Source: an uncultured Colwellia sp. | GTDB lineage: Bacteria > Pseudomonadota > Gammaproteobacteria > Enterobacterales > Alteromonadaceae | Assembly (NCBI GenBank): GCA_913063325.1 | Contig: CAJXYE010000008.1 | Coordinates: 1-64,000, forward strand | Direction of reading: 5' to 3' | DNA length: 64,000 nucleotides | Shown here: positions 47,001 to 57,475 of the stretch, one piece after another | Layout of the letters: each line of letters opens with the position of its first letter | Position numbering within the stretch: position 1 is the first letter of the stretch | Position numbers and translations under genes: made by a program | The notes under the pieces: model-generated | Told to the model about the DNA's origin: nothing | Database searches by the model: none | Seen by the model: only the letters and a program-made list of their open reading frames with translations

Positions 47001-47456
47001 ATGAAAACAAGCCTCATTATTCTTATCACCGCTTTATTAACTGGCTGTGGTTCAACGGGTATATACAGAAAGTCATGAAGATACGCAGGTAAGCTTTTCT
47101 GAGTACAGTACAAAGACGGGAAACTATCTTAATCATCAGGCAAACCTTAAAGTTACTCAAACAGGTTTAGTTTCGAGTAATTGCTGCGCAGGGCAGTAGT
47201 TCACGATTCAGCGTAAATGAAGACAACTTCAATGTAACTTATCTTTTATGGATAAATGAGTCTGAAGTTGATGATGTCGAGCTTGCTATTAATAAATACC
47301 GTCACTGGCGCGCTGAAGTCATTCCTTAGCATTTGCTATGAATTTAGTAAGTCAGGGGTATGTACTTTTACTTATATGATTGATGAGAAAAGTGTTGAAC
47401 TTTTATCCGATGATTTAGAAAAATTCAAGCAAAATTTATTTGGCCTCAAAAGTTAG
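47001..47456 (+). pseudogene. Frameshifted lipoprotein gene
   Basis: It begins with a classic lipoprotein signal, MKTSLIILITALLTGC, and soon stops at 47076. Continuing needs three frame changes, each by one base in the same sense: near 47055-47067 (into VYTESHEDTQVSFSEYS), near 47165-47180 (into VIAAQGSSSRFSVNEDNF) and near 47310-47325 (into FLSICYEFSKSG, ending at 47456 with NLFGLKS). Joined, the product would be about 150 residues, a small outer-membrane or periplasmic lipoprotein of unknown family. Three independent shifts argue for decay rather than sequencing error, though assembly error in AT-rich DNA cannot be excluded. Confidence 0.7.
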
Positions 47457-47485
47457 CTTTTATTTTTTGAAATACGTGAACGTTA

Positions 47486-48349
47486 TTAAAAGCTATAAAT
47501 AAGAACTACTGAGGTTTCAGTATTTAGATTTTCTCTATCATCATCTACTTTTGAGTTGTAATCGATAGTAAAGTTGAGTTTTAGTTGAAGAGAGTCGATT
47601 AGCTTACTGGTAATTGAGCTTTCTGCTTTATAAATACTGTTTTGTCCTTTTTCAAACGCATGCTTAATCACAAGTAGTTGTTTAAATTCTATGTGTTCAT
47701 TTAATTTCCTTATATAAAGCGCCTGAGATTGTAAAATAAGAGTATCTTGAGTTTGACTCGCCATTCCTACAGCCCGCTCTTCTTCAGTTACTTGGGTAAC
47801 ATCTCTTTTAAAACCTGGGCCGATATCGGCATCAAAACTTGACGCTTTACTTTCATACCAGCGGCGTCCCCACCCAGTAGACATTGAAGCTTGTGAGTCA
47901 AAGCCAGAGAAGCGATTTTCTTCATAAAATACACTACCATAGAGGTAGTTTTTCTTTATCGGGTCTATGGTGTAGTTAGTTTGCGTTCCAAAGCTCCATT
48001 TTTGATCTGTGGTTTCAAAGTTTTGATTAGTTTCGGTTTCAATTTCAGTTTTTTTCACTAATAAATCAAAGACGAATTTACTACGCCAAAGGCCTCTTTC
48101 GAAACGTAGATCTAAGCCTGTTTTAATATCGGCACTGCGAGTATTACCTGTTAAATAGAGAAAGCCAAGTTGAGCAGAGGCGGTAAACAAAGTGCCAGAT
48201 GACGGTTGTTGTGACTCATCAGCCTTTTCAAGACTAAATAATATATCTGATGCATCAGCAGAGTTAGTCTCTGTTTCTTGGGCGTAAGATAGTACAGGTA
48301 AAGCACAATAAATTGCTAAAATGGGCAGTAGAATAAAGCGAGAAAACAT
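47486..48349 (-). CDS. DUF481-family outer-membrane beta-barrel protein
   Basis: The protein is 287 residues with a signal peptide (about 1-23, ending LSYA). After a polar linker the mature part is a run of amphipathic beta strands with the DUF481 pattern (AQLGFLYLTGNTRSADIKTGLDL near the start, YLYGSVFYEENRFSG in the middle) and a C-terminal aromatic residue (LIYSF), as in outer-membrane barrels. The family resembles E. coli YdiY; function is unknown, with links to acid or salt response in some species. It appears to be a single gene with a terminator region between it and fba. Confidence 0.88.
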   Translation of the reverse strand: MFSRFILLPILAIYCALPVLSYAQETETNSADASDILFSLEKADESQQPSSGTLFTASAQLGFLYLTGNTRSADIKTGLDLRFERGLWRSKFVFDLLVKKTEIETETNQNFETTDQKWSFGTQTNYTIDPIKKNYLYGSVFYEENRFSGFDSQASMSTGWGRRWYESKASSFDADIGPGFKRDVTQVTEEERAVGMASQTQDTLILQSQALYIRKLNEHIEFKQLLVIKHAFEKGQNSIYKAESSITSKLIDSLQLKLNFTIDYNSKVDDDRENLNTETSVVLIYSF

Positions 48350-48427
48350 TTTGAAAAATTACTTAATAGAAATGACCGATTATGATGTGGAGTCAATTAT
48401 ACCTAAGTAGTTGTTTTTTTTCGAGCA

Positions 48428-48453
48428 TAAAAAAAGGGCCAAGGCCCTTTTTT
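48428..48453. terminator. Terminator after fba
   Basis: AAAAAGGGC and GCCCTTTTTT pair around loop CAAG. On the minus strand it ends the fba transcript 24 bases after its stop and is followed by a T-run. Confidence 0.88.
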
Positions 48454-48476
48454 GTAACTACTTTGTACTCGTAATA

Positions 48477-49541
48477 TTACTTGATAATAGCTTTTAATTG
48501 ACCTGATTGGTAAAGGTCAAACATGTTATCAAGGCTTATTGGCTTGATTTTACTCGCATTACCAACAGTATTAAAAGCTTCATAACGGGCTTTACAAATG
48601 TCGTACATAGCATTAGTTGATACTTGTAAGAATTTACGAGGATCAAATTCACTTGGGTTTTGCGCTAAAAAGCGACGAACAGCACCGGTAGCAGCAAGAC
48701 GTAAATCTGTATCTATATTGATTTTACGAACGCCATGTTTAATACCTTGCTGAATTTGTTCAACAGGTACACCGTAAGTCTCAGGGATCTTACCGCCAAA
48801 CTCGTTAATAACAGCTAACCATTCTTGTGGGACAGATGAAGAGCCGTGCATAACTAAATGAGTTTGTGGAATACGCTCGTGAATAGCTTTAATGCGGTCA
48901 ATGGCTAATATGTCGTCAGTTGGCGGACGAGTAAACTTGTAAGCACCGTGAGAGGTACCACAAGCAATAGCTAGTGCATCTACTTGAGTCTTATTAACGA
49001 AATCTGCTGCTTCTTCAGGGTCTGTTAACATTTGTTCTTTAGTTAATACACCTTCAGCGCCAACACCATCTTCTTCACCGGCCATGCCAGTTTCAAGTGA
49101 TCCTAAACAACCTAATTCGCCTTCAACAGAAACACCACACGCATGTGCCATTTCAACAGTACGACGAGTAACGTCAACGTTATATTCGTAGCTGCTTGGT
49201 GTTTTACCATCGTCCATTAATGAGCCATCCATCATTACTGATGAGAAACCTAATTGAATAGAGCGTTGACATATAGTCGGAGAAGTACCGTGATCTTGAT
49301 GCATGACTACGGGAATATGTGGAAACTCTTCAATAGCTGCTAAAATTAAGTGGCGTAAAAAAGGTGCACCGGCGTATTTTCTGGCACCTGCAGAAGCTTG
49401 CATGATAACAGGGCTATCAGTATCACTAGCAGCAAGCATAATTGCACGTACTTGCTCTAAGTTATTTACATTAAATGCTGGAATACCGTATTCAAATTCT
49501 GCCGCATGATCGAGCATTTGGCGCATTGAAATTAAAGCCAT
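48477..49541 (-). CDS. fba: Class II fructose-bisphosphate aldolase
   Basis: The protein is 354 residues, of the subtype with a Calvin-cycle-like signature. Zinc and active-site segments are visible: [10 protein letters not shown] (first zinc histidine), [23 protein letters not shown] and the [12 protein letters not shown] phosphate-binding strand. It cleaves fructose 1,6-bisphosphate to dihydroxyacetone phosphate and glyceraldehyde 3-phosphate in glycolysis and the reverse in gluconeogenesis. AGGAG lies 7 bases before the ATG. A 520-base gap with two extended -10 boxes and a terminator separates it from pgk, so it is transcribed on its own although it sits in the tkt-epd-pgk-fba order. Confidence 0.96.
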   Translation of the reverse strand: MALISMRQMLDHAAEFEYGIPAFNVNNLEQVRAIMLAASDTDSPVIMQASAGARKYAGAPFLRHLILAAIEEFPHIPVVMHQDHGTSPTICQRSIQLGFSSVMMDGSLMDDGKTPSSYEYNVDVTRRTVEMAHACGVSVEGELGCLGSLETGMAGEEDGVGAEGVLTKEQMLTDPEEAADFVNKTQVDALAIACGTSHGAYKFTRPPTDDILAIDRIKAIHERIPQTHLVMHGSSSVPQEWLAVINEFGGKIPETYGVPVEQIQQGIKHGVRKINIDTDLRLAATGAVRRFLAQNPSEFDPRKFLQVSTNAMYDICKARYEAFNTVGNASKIKPISLDNMFDLYQSGQLKAIIK

Positions 49542-49600
49542 TTACTTACTCCTAGATAAGTTTTGTTGCTAAGGTTGAAAGTTTTTATTTTGATGACAAA

Positions 49601-49609
49601 ATTATAGCA
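49601..49609 (-). promoter_or_regulatory. Extended -10 box, proximal fba promoter
   Basis: On the minus strand the bases read TGCTATAAT, a consensus extended -10. The -35 is weak. Transcription would start near 49594, giving a leader of about 50 bases. Confidence 0.55.
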
Positions 49610-49766
49610 AATAGTACCCCTGTCTAACAGGTTAATTTAACAAAACTTGTTTTTTAGTCAGAAATTAAGCTTAATGCTGAATTTTGTGCGAATATTACAA
49701 TATATTTATGATTAATAGGCTGTATTAGTACTTTTTTTGAGATTGTGATTGTAAGTTTACTACAAT

Positions 49767-49775
49767 AGTATAGCA
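49767..49775 (-). promoter_or_regulatory. Extended -10 box, distal fba promoter
   Basis: On the minus strand TGCTATACT, again an extended -10, lies just downstream of the A-rich (minus-strand) tract, which could act as an UP element. It would give a leader of over 200 bases. Confidence 0.45.
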
Positions 49776-49979
49776 AGAAGTTTCGACTTTATTTCGATTT
49801 TGTTTCGTTTTGTTAGTTTTATTTGGTTTTTCTGTTTCGTTTTGCTTTCTTTTAATTGCGTCTCTACTTTTTTTATTAATTTTCGGCTTGATGTTATGTG
49901 GTTATCGACGGCGTTATCAGGCGTTTCGAATAGTTAGGTTTAGTGTACAGTTGATTTGTAATTGATATCTTAGGGCATA

Positions 49980-50013
49980 AAAAAACGAGTACCTAGATAA
50001 GGCACTCGTTTTA
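49980..50013 (-). terminator. Terminator of pgk
   Basis: AAAACGAGTACC and GGCACTCGTTTT pair with one mismatch around a 7-base loop. On the minus strand the stem is followed by TTTTTT. It lies about 50 bases after the pgk stop. Confidence 0.85.
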
Positions 50014-50061
50014 ATATTCATTAGCAATTAATTACTAATGAGTAGCTTTGCGTTAGAAAGA

Positions 50062-51237
50062 TTACGCCTTGGCGCGTTGCTCTAAGATCTCTACTGCTGG
50101 TAATTTTTTACCTTCTAGGAACTCTAAGAAAGCACCACCACCTGTTGAGATGTAAGATACTTTATCGGCAATATCATATTTGTCTACTGCTGCTAAAGTA
50201 TCGCCGCCACCAGCAATTGAGAAAGCCTTACTTTCTGCTATTGCCTTTGAGATAACTTCAGTGCCTTTAGCAAAAGCATCCATTTCAAATACGCCAACAG
50301 GGCCATTCCATAAGATAGTGCCAGCAGTTTTAATTATTTCTGCTACTTTTGCTGCTGTTTCAGGGCCGTAGTCAATGATATCATCTTGTGCATCAACGTC
50401 AGAAGCGGATTTTATTTCAGTTGCTGAATCATGTTTCCAGTCACTAAAACCATCGCGAGTCACGGTTACATCATCAGCAAAAATCACTTCAGTTTCTTTA
50501 CATAAGCGTTGTGCTTCTGGAATTAAGTCAGCTTCATAAAGTGAATTACCTACTTCATTACCTGCAGCAGCAACAAAGGTATTTGAAATTCCGCCACCAA
50601 CAACTAAGGTGTCAGCAATTTTTGATAAAGAATCTAATACTGTTAATTTCGTTGATACTTTAGAGCCACCAACAATTGCCACTAATGGGCGGGCTGGGTT
50701 ATCTAAAGCTTTACCTAATGCGTTTAATTCGCCTGTTAATAATGGGCCTGCACAAGCGGTTGTCGCAAACTTAGCTACGCCATGAGTACTTGCATGAGCG
50801 CGATGAGCAGTACCAAAAGCATCCATAACAAATACATCACATAATGCAGCTAATTTTTTAGCTAAGGCGTCATCATTTTTCTTTTCGCCGATATTAAAAC
50901 GAATATTTTCAAAAACTACTAATTCGCCTGCAGAAACTTCAACACCATTTAGGTAATCAGTCACTAAACGTACTGGGTAGTTTAATGCCGCGCTTAAATA
51001 ATCAGTCACAGGTTTAAGTGAGAATGCTTCTTCTGGTTGCCCCTCTGTTGGGCGACCTAAATGAGACATCACCATAACTTTTGCACCAGCTTCTAATGCA
51101 AGTTTAAGTGTTGGTAATGCTGCGCGTAAACGTGCATCTGAAGTGATTTTACCGTCGGCTACGGGTACATTTAAATCTTCACGAATTAACACGCGCTTGT
51201 TAGCTAATGTTAGATCAGCCATTTTGATAATAGACAT
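50062..51237 (-). CDS. pgk: Phosphoglycerate kinase
   Basis: The protein is 391 residues, typical for bacteria. Segments seen: [19 protein letters not shown] at the N-terminus, [11 protein letters not shown] (3-phosphoglycerate site), [30 protein letters not shown], then the nucleotide domain with WNGPVGVFE and the C-terminal [14 protein letters not shown]. It transfers phosphate from 1,3-bisphosphoglycerate to ADP in the cytoplasm. It follows epd on the same strand after 110 bases, the arrangement found in many gammaproteobacteria, and is likely part of that transcript. Confidence 0.97.
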   Translation of the reverse strand: MSIIKMADLTLANKRVLIREDLNVPVADGKITSDARLRAALPTLKLALEAGAKVMVMSHLGRPTEGQPEEAFSLKPVTDYLSAALNYPVRLVTDYLNGVEVSAGELVVFENIRFNIGEKKNDDALAKKLAALCDVFVMDAFGTAHRAHASTHGVAKFATTACAGPLLTGELNALGKALDNPARPLVAIVGGSKVSTKLTVLDSLSKIADTLVVGGGISNTFVAAAGNEVGNSLYEADLIPEAQRLCKETEVIFADDVTVTRDGFSDWKHDSATEIKSASDVDAQDDIIDYGPETAAKVAEIIKTAGTILWNGPVGVFEMDAFAKGTEVISKAIAESKAFSIAGGGDTLAAVDKYDIADKVSYISTGGGAFLEFLEGKKLPAVEILEQRAKA

Positions 51238-51347
51238 GCTTGTCTCCTATATTCACTGTAAGTAAGTTATGAACGCTATAGTTTCCTATAACGTGTTTCT
51301 TTAATATATTTTGAATTCTTTACTTAAATTTTTTCTTAGTACTTTGT

Positions 51348-52367
51348 CTAATTCTTTGCTTGGTGCATTGCCATTGCTGTATCTAACATGCGATTGGCAA
51401 AACCCCACTCATTGTCACACCACACCAGCATTTTAATTAAGCGTTTATGGCTAACACGTGTTTGGCTACCATCAACGATGCATGAGTGTGGGTCGTGATT
51501 AAAATCGACCGATACTAGAGGCTCTTCGGTATAATCTAATACGCCAGATAACTCACTATTTTTAGTTGCTTCTTGTATAGCTTTGTTGATATCACAAATA
51601 CAGGCATCAGTATTTATGATCAGCGTTAAGTCCATGGCGGTAACGTTAATTGTTGGTACCCGTACCGCAATAGCTTCAAAGCGACCTTTAAATTGTGGTA
51701 AGACTCGTTCAATCCCCGCGGCAAGTTTAGTATCAACTGGAATGATAGATTGACTAGCAGCACGAGAGCGACGTAAATCTTTATGGTAAGCATCAATAAC
51801 TTGTTGATCATGCATTGAGGAGTGAATGGTGGTAATACTTCCACTTTCAACACCAAAGGCTTCATCAATCACCTTGATCACCGGTACTATACAGTTGGTG
51901 GTACAAGAGCCGTTAGAAACAATGCGGTCATCAGAGCTTAATGTTTGATGATTAATTCCATAGATAATGGTGGCATCAATATCTTGGCTACCAGGGTGAG
52001 AAAATAATACTTTTTTGGCGCCACGATTAATATGGCTTAAGCCATCAGCCTGACTGCCATATTTTCCCGTACAATCAAGCACAATATCTATATCTTGTTG
52101 CTGCCAAGGCAGGCTATTTAAGTTGCCAATATGGGTTAATGCTATTTCATCGCCATCGATAACTAACTGATTATCAGTTTGACTGACATCAAAAGCGAAT
52201 CGTCCGTGAGTACTATCGTACTTTAATAGGTGGGCTATGCCTGTAGAAGGTGCTAATTCATTAATTGAAACTAGGGTGAACAAGTCTGTTTTGCCACTTT
52301 CATATAGCGCTCTAACGACGCTGCGACCGATGCGGCCAAAGCCATTGATGGCAATTCTTATTGTCAT
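51348..52367 (-). CDS. epd: D-erythrose-4-phosphate dehydrogenase
   Basis: The protein is 339 residues. It is a GAPDH-family enzyme with the NAD-binding start [19 protein letters not shown] and the catalytic cysteine in [12 protein letters not shown]. Segments such as [35 protein letters not shown] and [14 protein letters not shown] match Epd rather than GapA. It oxidises erythrose 4-phosphate to 4-phosphoerythronate for pyridoxal phosphate synthesis, and its place between tkt and pgk is the usual one. The 152-base gap from tkt carries a perfect 17-base hairpin. Confidence 0.95.
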   Translation of the reverse strand: MTIRIAINGFGRIGRSVVRALYESGKTDLFTLVSINELAPSTGIAHLLKYDSTHGRFAFDVSQTDNQLVIDGDEIALTHIGNLNSLPWQQQDIDIVLDCTGKYGSQADGLSHINRGAKKVLFSHPGSQDIDATIIYGINHQTLSSDDRIVSNGSCTTNCIVPVIKVIDEAFGVESGSITTIHSSMHDQQVIDAYHKDLRRSRAASQSIIPVDTKLAAGIERVLPQFKGRFEAIAVRVPTINVTAMDLTLIINTDACICDINKAIQEATKNSELSGVLDYTEEPLVSVDFNHDPHSCIVDGSQTRVSHKRLIKMLVWCDNEWGFANRMLDTAMAMHQAKN

Positions 52368-52426
52368 AATATTACTGCATTGTTATTGATGATGTACTGA
52401 TTACCGGAGCAATTAACTGAAGGTTG

Positions 52427-52467
52427 ATAATTCTTACCTATAGCAAAAGGCTATAGGTAAGAATTAT
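52427..52467 (-). terminator. Perfect 17-base stem-loop between tkt and epd
   Basis: ATAATTCTTACCTATAG is followed after 7 bases by its exact reverse complement. There is no T-run after it on the minus strand, so it is more likely an RNA processing, stabilising or attenuating hairpin than a plain terminator. Confidence 0.65.
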
Positions 52468-52519
52468 AAAGACCAGCCACGAGTACTACTAATACAAGTG
52501 ACTGGCATTTTTTACAAGC

Positions 52520-54508
52520 TTATAGCTCGTTTACTGTATTTACCACATTGTCTACTGTGAAACCAAAGTGCTCAAGTAATACATTACCAGGCGCTGATTC
52601 ACCAAATGTCGTCATACCAACAACTGCGCCACTTAGGCCAACATATTTAGCCCAAAAATCAACGTGAGCTGCTTCAATTGCAACACGCTTGATTACGCTA
52701 GCAGGTAAGATTGACTCTTTATATTCCTTGCTTTGCTTATCAAACACATTGGTTGATGGCATAGAAACAACACGTACTTTTTTACCTTGCTCAGTTAATG
52801 CTGTTGCAGCATTTACAGCTAAAGCAACTTCAGAGCCCGTAGCCATTAAAATAACATCAGCAGTACCGTCACAATCAACAAGTACATAAGCACCTTTCTC
52901 AATAGCGCTTACTTGCGTTTGAGTACGAGTCATTGCAGGTAAACCTTGGCGAGAGAAGATCAAAGCAGTTGGCGCTTTTTGACTTTGAACAGCAGCTTTC
53001 CAAGCAACAGCAGACTCAGTTGCATCACATGGACGCCAAGTCGTTAAGTTAGGTGTTGTTCTTAAGTTAGTTAATTGCTCGATAGGTTGATGTGTTGGAC
53101 CATCTTCACCTTGACCAATAGAATCATGGGTATAAACAAAGATATTTTGAATACCCATTAATGCAGACATACGTACCGCATTACGTGCATATTCCATAAA
53201 CATCATGAATGTTGCGCCGTAGTTTACAAAGCCGCCATGTAGTGAAATACCGTTCATTATGCTGCTCATACCAAATTCACGTACACCGTAGAAGATGTAG
53301 TTACCAGCAGGATCAGTTTCAATACCTTTAGAGCCAGACCATAACGTTAAGTTAGAGCCAGCTAAATCGGCAGAGCCACCAAGCATTTCAGGTAATATCG
53401 AACCAAAAGCTTCGATAGCATTTTGTGATGCTTTACGCGTAGCAATGTTTTCGCTGCTTTCATGACACTGTTGAATAAAAGCGTTTGCTTTAGCTTCAAA
53501 TTCTGCAGGTAATTCACCTTTAATAACACGACGTTCGTATTCGCTAGCAAGTGCCGGGTGCGCAGCTTGATAAGCGGCAAATTTTTCATTCCAGCTAACT
53601 TGACTCGCTTGGCCTTTTTCTTTTCTATCCCACTGAGAGTAAACATCAGCTGGAATATCAAATGGCGCATGAGACCAGTTTAATTTTTCGCGTGTTGCGG
53701 CAATTTCTTCATCACCTAGTGGTGCGCCGTGACAGTTATGAGTACCTTCTTTATTTGGTGAACCAAAACCAATAATCGTTTTACAACAAATCATACTTGG
53801 CTTATCAGTCACTAATTTAGCTGCTTCAATTGCGTGGGTAATAGCTTGAGCGTCATGACCATCAACACAAATAACATGCCAGCCATAAGACTCAAAACGA
53901 GCAGGAGTATTATCGGTAAACCAACCTTCAACTTCACCATCAATTGAAATGCCGTTGTCATCCCAAAAAGCGATTAACTTGCCTAGGCCTAATGTGCCAG
54001 CAAGAGAACAAGATTCGTGAGATAGACCTTCCATTAAACAACCGTCACCTAAGAAACAGTAAGTGAAATGGTCAACAATGTCGTGATCTTCACGGTTAAA
54101 CTGTGCCGCTAAGGTTTTTTCTGCGATAGCCATACCTACAGCATTAGCAATACCTGCGCCTAATGGACCGGTAGTTGTTTCAACGCCAGGGGTATAACCG
54201 TATTCAGGATGACCTGGTGTTTTTGAATGTAATTGACGGAAATTTTTCAAATCATCAATTGATAAATCGTAACCCGATAAATGCAATAAAGAATAAATAA
54301 GCATTGAGCCGTGACCGTTAGATAAGATAAAGCGATCGCGGTCGGCCCAGTTTGGATCTGTTGGGTTATGTTTTAAAAAGTCACGCCATAATACTTCGGC
54401 AATATCTGCCATACCCATAGGGGCACCAGGGTGTCCTGATTTTGCTTTTTGTACTGCATCCATGCTTAAAACACGGATAGCATTTGCTAGCTCTTGACGC
54501 GATGACAT
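52520..54508 (-). CDS. tkt: Transketolase
   Basis: The protein is 662 residues. It is a thiamine diphosphate enzyme: [18 protein letters not shown] at the N-terminus, the cofactor-binding GDGCLMEG...[19 protein letters not shown] segment, the pyrimidine domain around residues 355-530 ([37 protein letters not shown]) and the C-terminal domain. It moves two-carbon units among sugar phosphates in the pentose phosphate pathway and yields the erythrose 4-phosphate that Epd uses. It is the first gene of the minus-strand cluster; its promoter must lie in the 212-base gap to the divergent kinase-like gene. Confidence 0.97.
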   Translation of the reverse strand: MSSRQELANAIRVLSMDAVQKAKSGHPGAPMGMADIAEVLWRDFLKHNPTDPNWADRDRFILSNGHGSMLIYSLLHLSGYDLSIDDLKNFRQLHSKTPGHPEYGYTPGVETTTGPLGAGIANAVGMAIAEKTLAAQFNREDHDIVDHFTYCFLGDGCLMEGLSHESCSLAGTLGLGKLIAFWDDNGISIDGEVEGWFTDNTPARFESYGWHVICVDGHDAQAITHAIEAAKLVTDKPSMICCKTIIGFGSPNKEGTHNCHGAPLGDEEIAATREKLNWSHAPFDIPADVYSQWDRKEKGQASQVSWNEKFAAYQAAHPALASEYERRVIKGELPAEFEAKANAFIQQCHESSENIATRKASQNAIEAFGSILPEMLGGSADLAGSNLTLWSGSKGIETDPAGNYIFYGVREFGMSSIMNGISLHGGFVNYGATFMMFMEYARNAVRMSALMGIQNIFVYTHDSIGQGEDGPTHQPIEQLTNLRTTPNLTTWRPCDATESAVAWKAAVQSQKAPTALIFSRQGLPAMTRTQTQVSAIEKGAYVLVDCDGTADVILMATGSEVALAVNAATALTEQGKKVRVVSMPSTNVFDKQSKEYKESILPASVIKRVAIEAAHVDFWAKYVGLSGAVVGMTTFGESAPGNVLLEHFGFTVDNVVNTVNEL

Positions 54509-54720
54509 AATAGCTCCAGATCTGATAGTCTTGAAAGAATAAAAATTGCGCGTATTTTCGCTTACGAAAGCACGTAGCGCAAACTAAATTGTACAATTTT
54601 TTATATTATTTTGTGCAGCGGTTAAAAATTTAGATAATATAATGCTAGTATCGATGAAACATTACATAAAAAATTACATTTTATTAACAGAACACCTCTG
54701 TTTATTTTGATTCAAACTTT

Positions 54721-57072
54721 ATGATGAAACTTCACTTACCACGACTTTTAATTTCTGCCATTTTACTCCTTACTATTTGCTTGGGTGCAACGTATGTTAT
54801 TAATCCACTGTTGCTTGTAAACTTTGTTGGCCCTTGTGCTGCATTGATGAGTGGTTTACTGCTTATTTGGGGCATTACGCCACTGATTGCGCTATTACTG
54901 ATAAGCCCTGTACTCGCATTTAGTCTCAGTTATTACTTTCAACTCAATACAAACTTGGCAGTGATGACTATTGCTGTGTTAGCTATTATTTTACAAGGGT
55001 TTTGGACAAAGCAGCTTGTGTTCCGTCTTGTCTATTATAAAAAATGGCTGACCTCAAGGAAGCATTTGTTCTTCTTTTTACTGCGAATTGGACCTATTGC
55101 AAGTTTAATCTCTGGCAGTTCTGTATTAGCTATTTCCATGCTTGATAACCAAGTCATGCAAGGTGATTTCTTCTATACTTTTATTTATGCTTGGTCGTCT
55201 AGTATGCTCGTTGCTGTGTTTATTATTCCATTATTGTTGCTGGCTAAAAATGCCGAGCAGTTTAAGTTTACTAAACGATTTTTTGTTAGTTTCACCTCTG
55301 TACTAGGTGCTTTGGCTATTTTATTGCTATTTAAAGCCTATCAACATGAACAGCAAGATCATAGAGAAGCTCTTTTTGAGCAATCCCAAGTCGAGATAGA
55401 ACGCCTAATACTCGATAAAGTTGACGATGTTGTGAGTCAGGTCAACAGCCTATCTGCTTTGTTTAAAGCGAGTGATAACGTTTCCTTGAGAGAGTTTAAT
55501 TTATTTAGCGAAAGTATCCTTAAACAGGAATCAAGTGTGAGGGCGCTAGAGTGGGCACCTATTATTTCTTTTTCTCAAATGAAAAACTTTGAACAAAAAA
55601 GCGCTTCGATATTAAAAAAGAAGTTTACTATTACAGAACTGTTAGCAAACGGAAACCTAATCTTAGCTCAGCCTCGTACTCAATACGCCCCCTTACTTTA
55701 TATTTACCCTGCATATAATAACCAAGCAGCATTAGGCTTAGATGTTTATAGCAACCCTAAGCATATTTTGTCCATGCAAAATGTTGTTGATAGTGAAAGG
55801 GTTATTGCCAGTGCGCCAATTACTCTAGTACAAGATAAGTTAGCAAAACCAGGTATGTTGTTTAGTAAGGCTGTTTTCGCCCCAGCAGAGGAAATGCAAC
55901 CTGCTATTAACCCAGCACAGAATAAATTATCAGGTATTAAAGAAGATAAATTATTAGGTTTTGTTTTATCTGTTGTTCAGTTTGATGATTTTTTTCAAAA
56001 TATAGCCAAGATTAAAGCGAAAGAAGTCAACTTTTCGATTCAAGACATTTCAAGTCGTCAACCTCTTTATATCTTTGGTCAAGCAGTACCTACGGTAAAT
56101 AGACATGTTGAAACGGTAACCCTTGAGGTGTTTTCTCGACTGTGGGAAATTAGTGTCGCGGAAAATCATGCTTGGTTTAGTCAGGTTAAAAGTTGGGACT
56201 CATGGGCTGTGCTCATTGGTGGCACATTGGGTGCCTTTTTATTTCAAATGTTAATATTAATGATGGCTGCTTACTCAAGTGAGTTAGGCCAGCAAGTAGA
56301 TATTAAAACCAGAGCCCTTATTTTAGCGAAAGAAAAGTCAGAGCAAAAAAGTTTAGCTAAAAGTAATTTTTTAAGAAGCTTAAATAAAGAACTGCGTGTG
56401 CCACTTTTAGCGGTCAAATCGTTTGTTGAACAGCTAAAGAAAAAAGGCATTAACAATAAGCAGGTAACAGGTATAAGTCACGCGGGCAGTAATGTTGCAC
56501 TATTACTTGATACCATGATGGATTTATCTGATATCGAATCAGGTAAAATTACAGCGAAAGAAGACTGTTTCGATTTTCATGGTTTTTTACAAAGAACAGA
56601 GTCGGTACTTAAAGCAAGCAATGCTTTTGAAGGGAAGTCAATATCCTTCCTTCTCGATGAGAGTGTGCCTCATTACCTTAATAGTGATGAATTATATATA
56701 CAGAAGTTACTTATAGCATTAATTGACAGTGCGCATGACTTATTGAAAACCGATGCATTACGTTTATCGGTTAAGCTCCACAAACATAAGCTTGCAGAGG
56801 CTAGTTTGTTTTTTACTCTATCGTCATCACTCAACCTTGGTGTAACAGAGTTAGATGAAGAAAATTTTAATCAGCAAAGCCGGGGTGATCTGGGTGATAA
56901 CAGCACGGCATTAGCTATGGCAAATAAGTACAGCCAATTATTGGGGGGTGATACTAATCTAGGGGTTTTAAGTTCAGGTGCGGGGGTCTTAAATGCCTCT
57001 ATTCTAGTCACCATCTCATCAATAGAACAACAAGAGGCTCAGCAAGGATTAACATTTGATTTAATGGGTTAA
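54721..57072 (+). CDS. Degenerate membrane sensor kinase (MASE1-like, CHASE-like, pseudo-HisKA)
   Basis: The protein is 783 residues. Helices cover about 8-200 in a MASE1-like bundle. An extracytoplasmic CHASE-like domain follows (about 215-480, with VRALEWAPIIS and DVYSNP), then a membrane helix (about 497-522), a coiled coil and a HisKA-like region. Where kinases have S-H-E-L-R-T-P, this reads L-N-K-E-L-R-V-P, so the phospho-acceptor is lysine (K556). The ATPase-like part also lacks the N-box asparagine (LLIALIDSAHDLL). It probably cannot autophosphorylate and may act as a regulator of another kinase or as a sensor scaffold. It diverges from tkt, and no regulator gene is adjacent. Confidence 0.82.
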   Translation: MMKLHLPRLLISAILLLTICLGATYVINPLLLVNFVGPCAALMSGLLLIWGITPLIALLLISPVLAFSLSYYFQLNTNLAVMTIAVLAIILQGFWTKQLVFRLVYYKKWLTSRKHLFFFLLRIGPIASLISGSSVLAISMLDNQVMQGDFFYTFIYAWSSSMLVAVFIIPLLLLAKNAEQFKFTKRFFVSFTSVLGALAILLLFKAYQHEQQDHREALFEQSQVEIERLILDKVDDVVSQVNSLSALFKASDNVSLREFNLFSESILKQESSVRALEWAPIISFSQMKNFEQKSASILKKKFTITELLANGNLILAQPRTQYAPLLYIYPAYNNQAALGLDVYSNPKHILSMQNVVDSERVIASAPITLVQDKLAKPGMLFSKAVFAPAEEMQPAINPAQNKLSGIKEDKLLGFVLSVVQFDDFFQNIAKIKAKEVNFSIQDISSRQPLYIFGQAVPTVNRHVETVTLEVFSRLWEISVAENHAWFSQVKSWDSWAVLIGGTLGAFLFQMLILMMAAYSSELGQQVDIKTRALILAKEKSEQKSLAKSNFLRSLNKELRVPLLAVKSFVEQLKKKGINNKQVTGISHAGSNVALLLDTMMDLSDIESGKITAKEDCFDFHGFLQRTESVLKASNAFEGKSISFLLDESVPHYLNSDELYIQKLLIALIDSAHDLLKTDALRLSVKLHKHKLAEASLFFTLSSSLNLGVTELDEENFNQQSRGDLGDNSTALAMANKYSQLLGGDTNLGVLSSGAGVLNASILVTISSIEQQEAQQGLTFDLMG

Positions 57073-57195
57073 TTTTATGTTTAAATTGAAGAATAAGTCT
57101 TGTAAAAAAAAATATAATGGTTTAGTGTCGTTATGCCTGTTCATAAATAGTACAAATTAATAATAAATCAAACAGGCAGTGACAAAGGTAAAACA

Positions 57196-57333
57196 ATGAA
57201 TAATTCATCCTCGCGAGGGTTCAAGTTAACAACAGTGATATTTGCAGTAATTATCATGGCTGTGACAGCAATGCTGAGTGGTAACTCAGTCGCAGATGAC
57301 ATGGATGTAGAGATAACGCAATCAGATGAATAG
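57196..57333 (+). CDS. 45-residue membrane peptide
   Basis: The frame reads MNNSSSRGFKLTTVIFAVII then MAVTAMLSGNSVADDMDVEI and TQSDE. AAAGGT lies 6 bases before the ATG. A basic N-terminus, one hydrophobic helix (about 11-28) and an acidic tail suggest a single-pass membrane or exported peptide. It lies 123 bases after the degenerate kinase gene and ends at its own terminator. Function unknown. Confidence 0.6.
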   Translation: MNNSSSRGFKLTTVIFAVIIMAVTAMLSGNSVADDMDVEITQSDE

Positions 57334-57369
57334 CTAATTAGTTATTAAGTTAATTGCCATGGAAAATTT

Positions 57370-57412
57370 AAGCCTCACTACTGAATAAGTATTGGGGCTT
57401 TTTCTTTTTTCA
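57370..57412 (+). terminator. Terminator after the 45-residue peptide gene
   Basis: AAGCCTCA and TTGGGGCTT pair (with G-T pairs) around a loop of about 14 bases and are followed by TTTTCTTTTTT. Confidence 0.75.
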
Positions 57413-57475
57413 AAATAAAATTTTTAAAAAGTAGGGTGCTGCCAGAAAAAGTATCAGTAAGCTATTTTTGAAAGT

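Larger units (their letters stand above)
49542..50061. other. fba leader and pyrimidine-rich tract
   Basis: These 520 bases hold the pgk terminator (49980-50013), a pyrimidine-rich run on the plus strand (about 49785-49885, with TTTCGTTTTG twice) and two candidate promoters for fba. No gene is seen. Confidence 0.6.

Noticed and set aside
46901-47113. 70-codon minus-strand frame
   Set aside because: It is antisense to the start of the lipoprotein pseudogene, whose lipobox is convincing.
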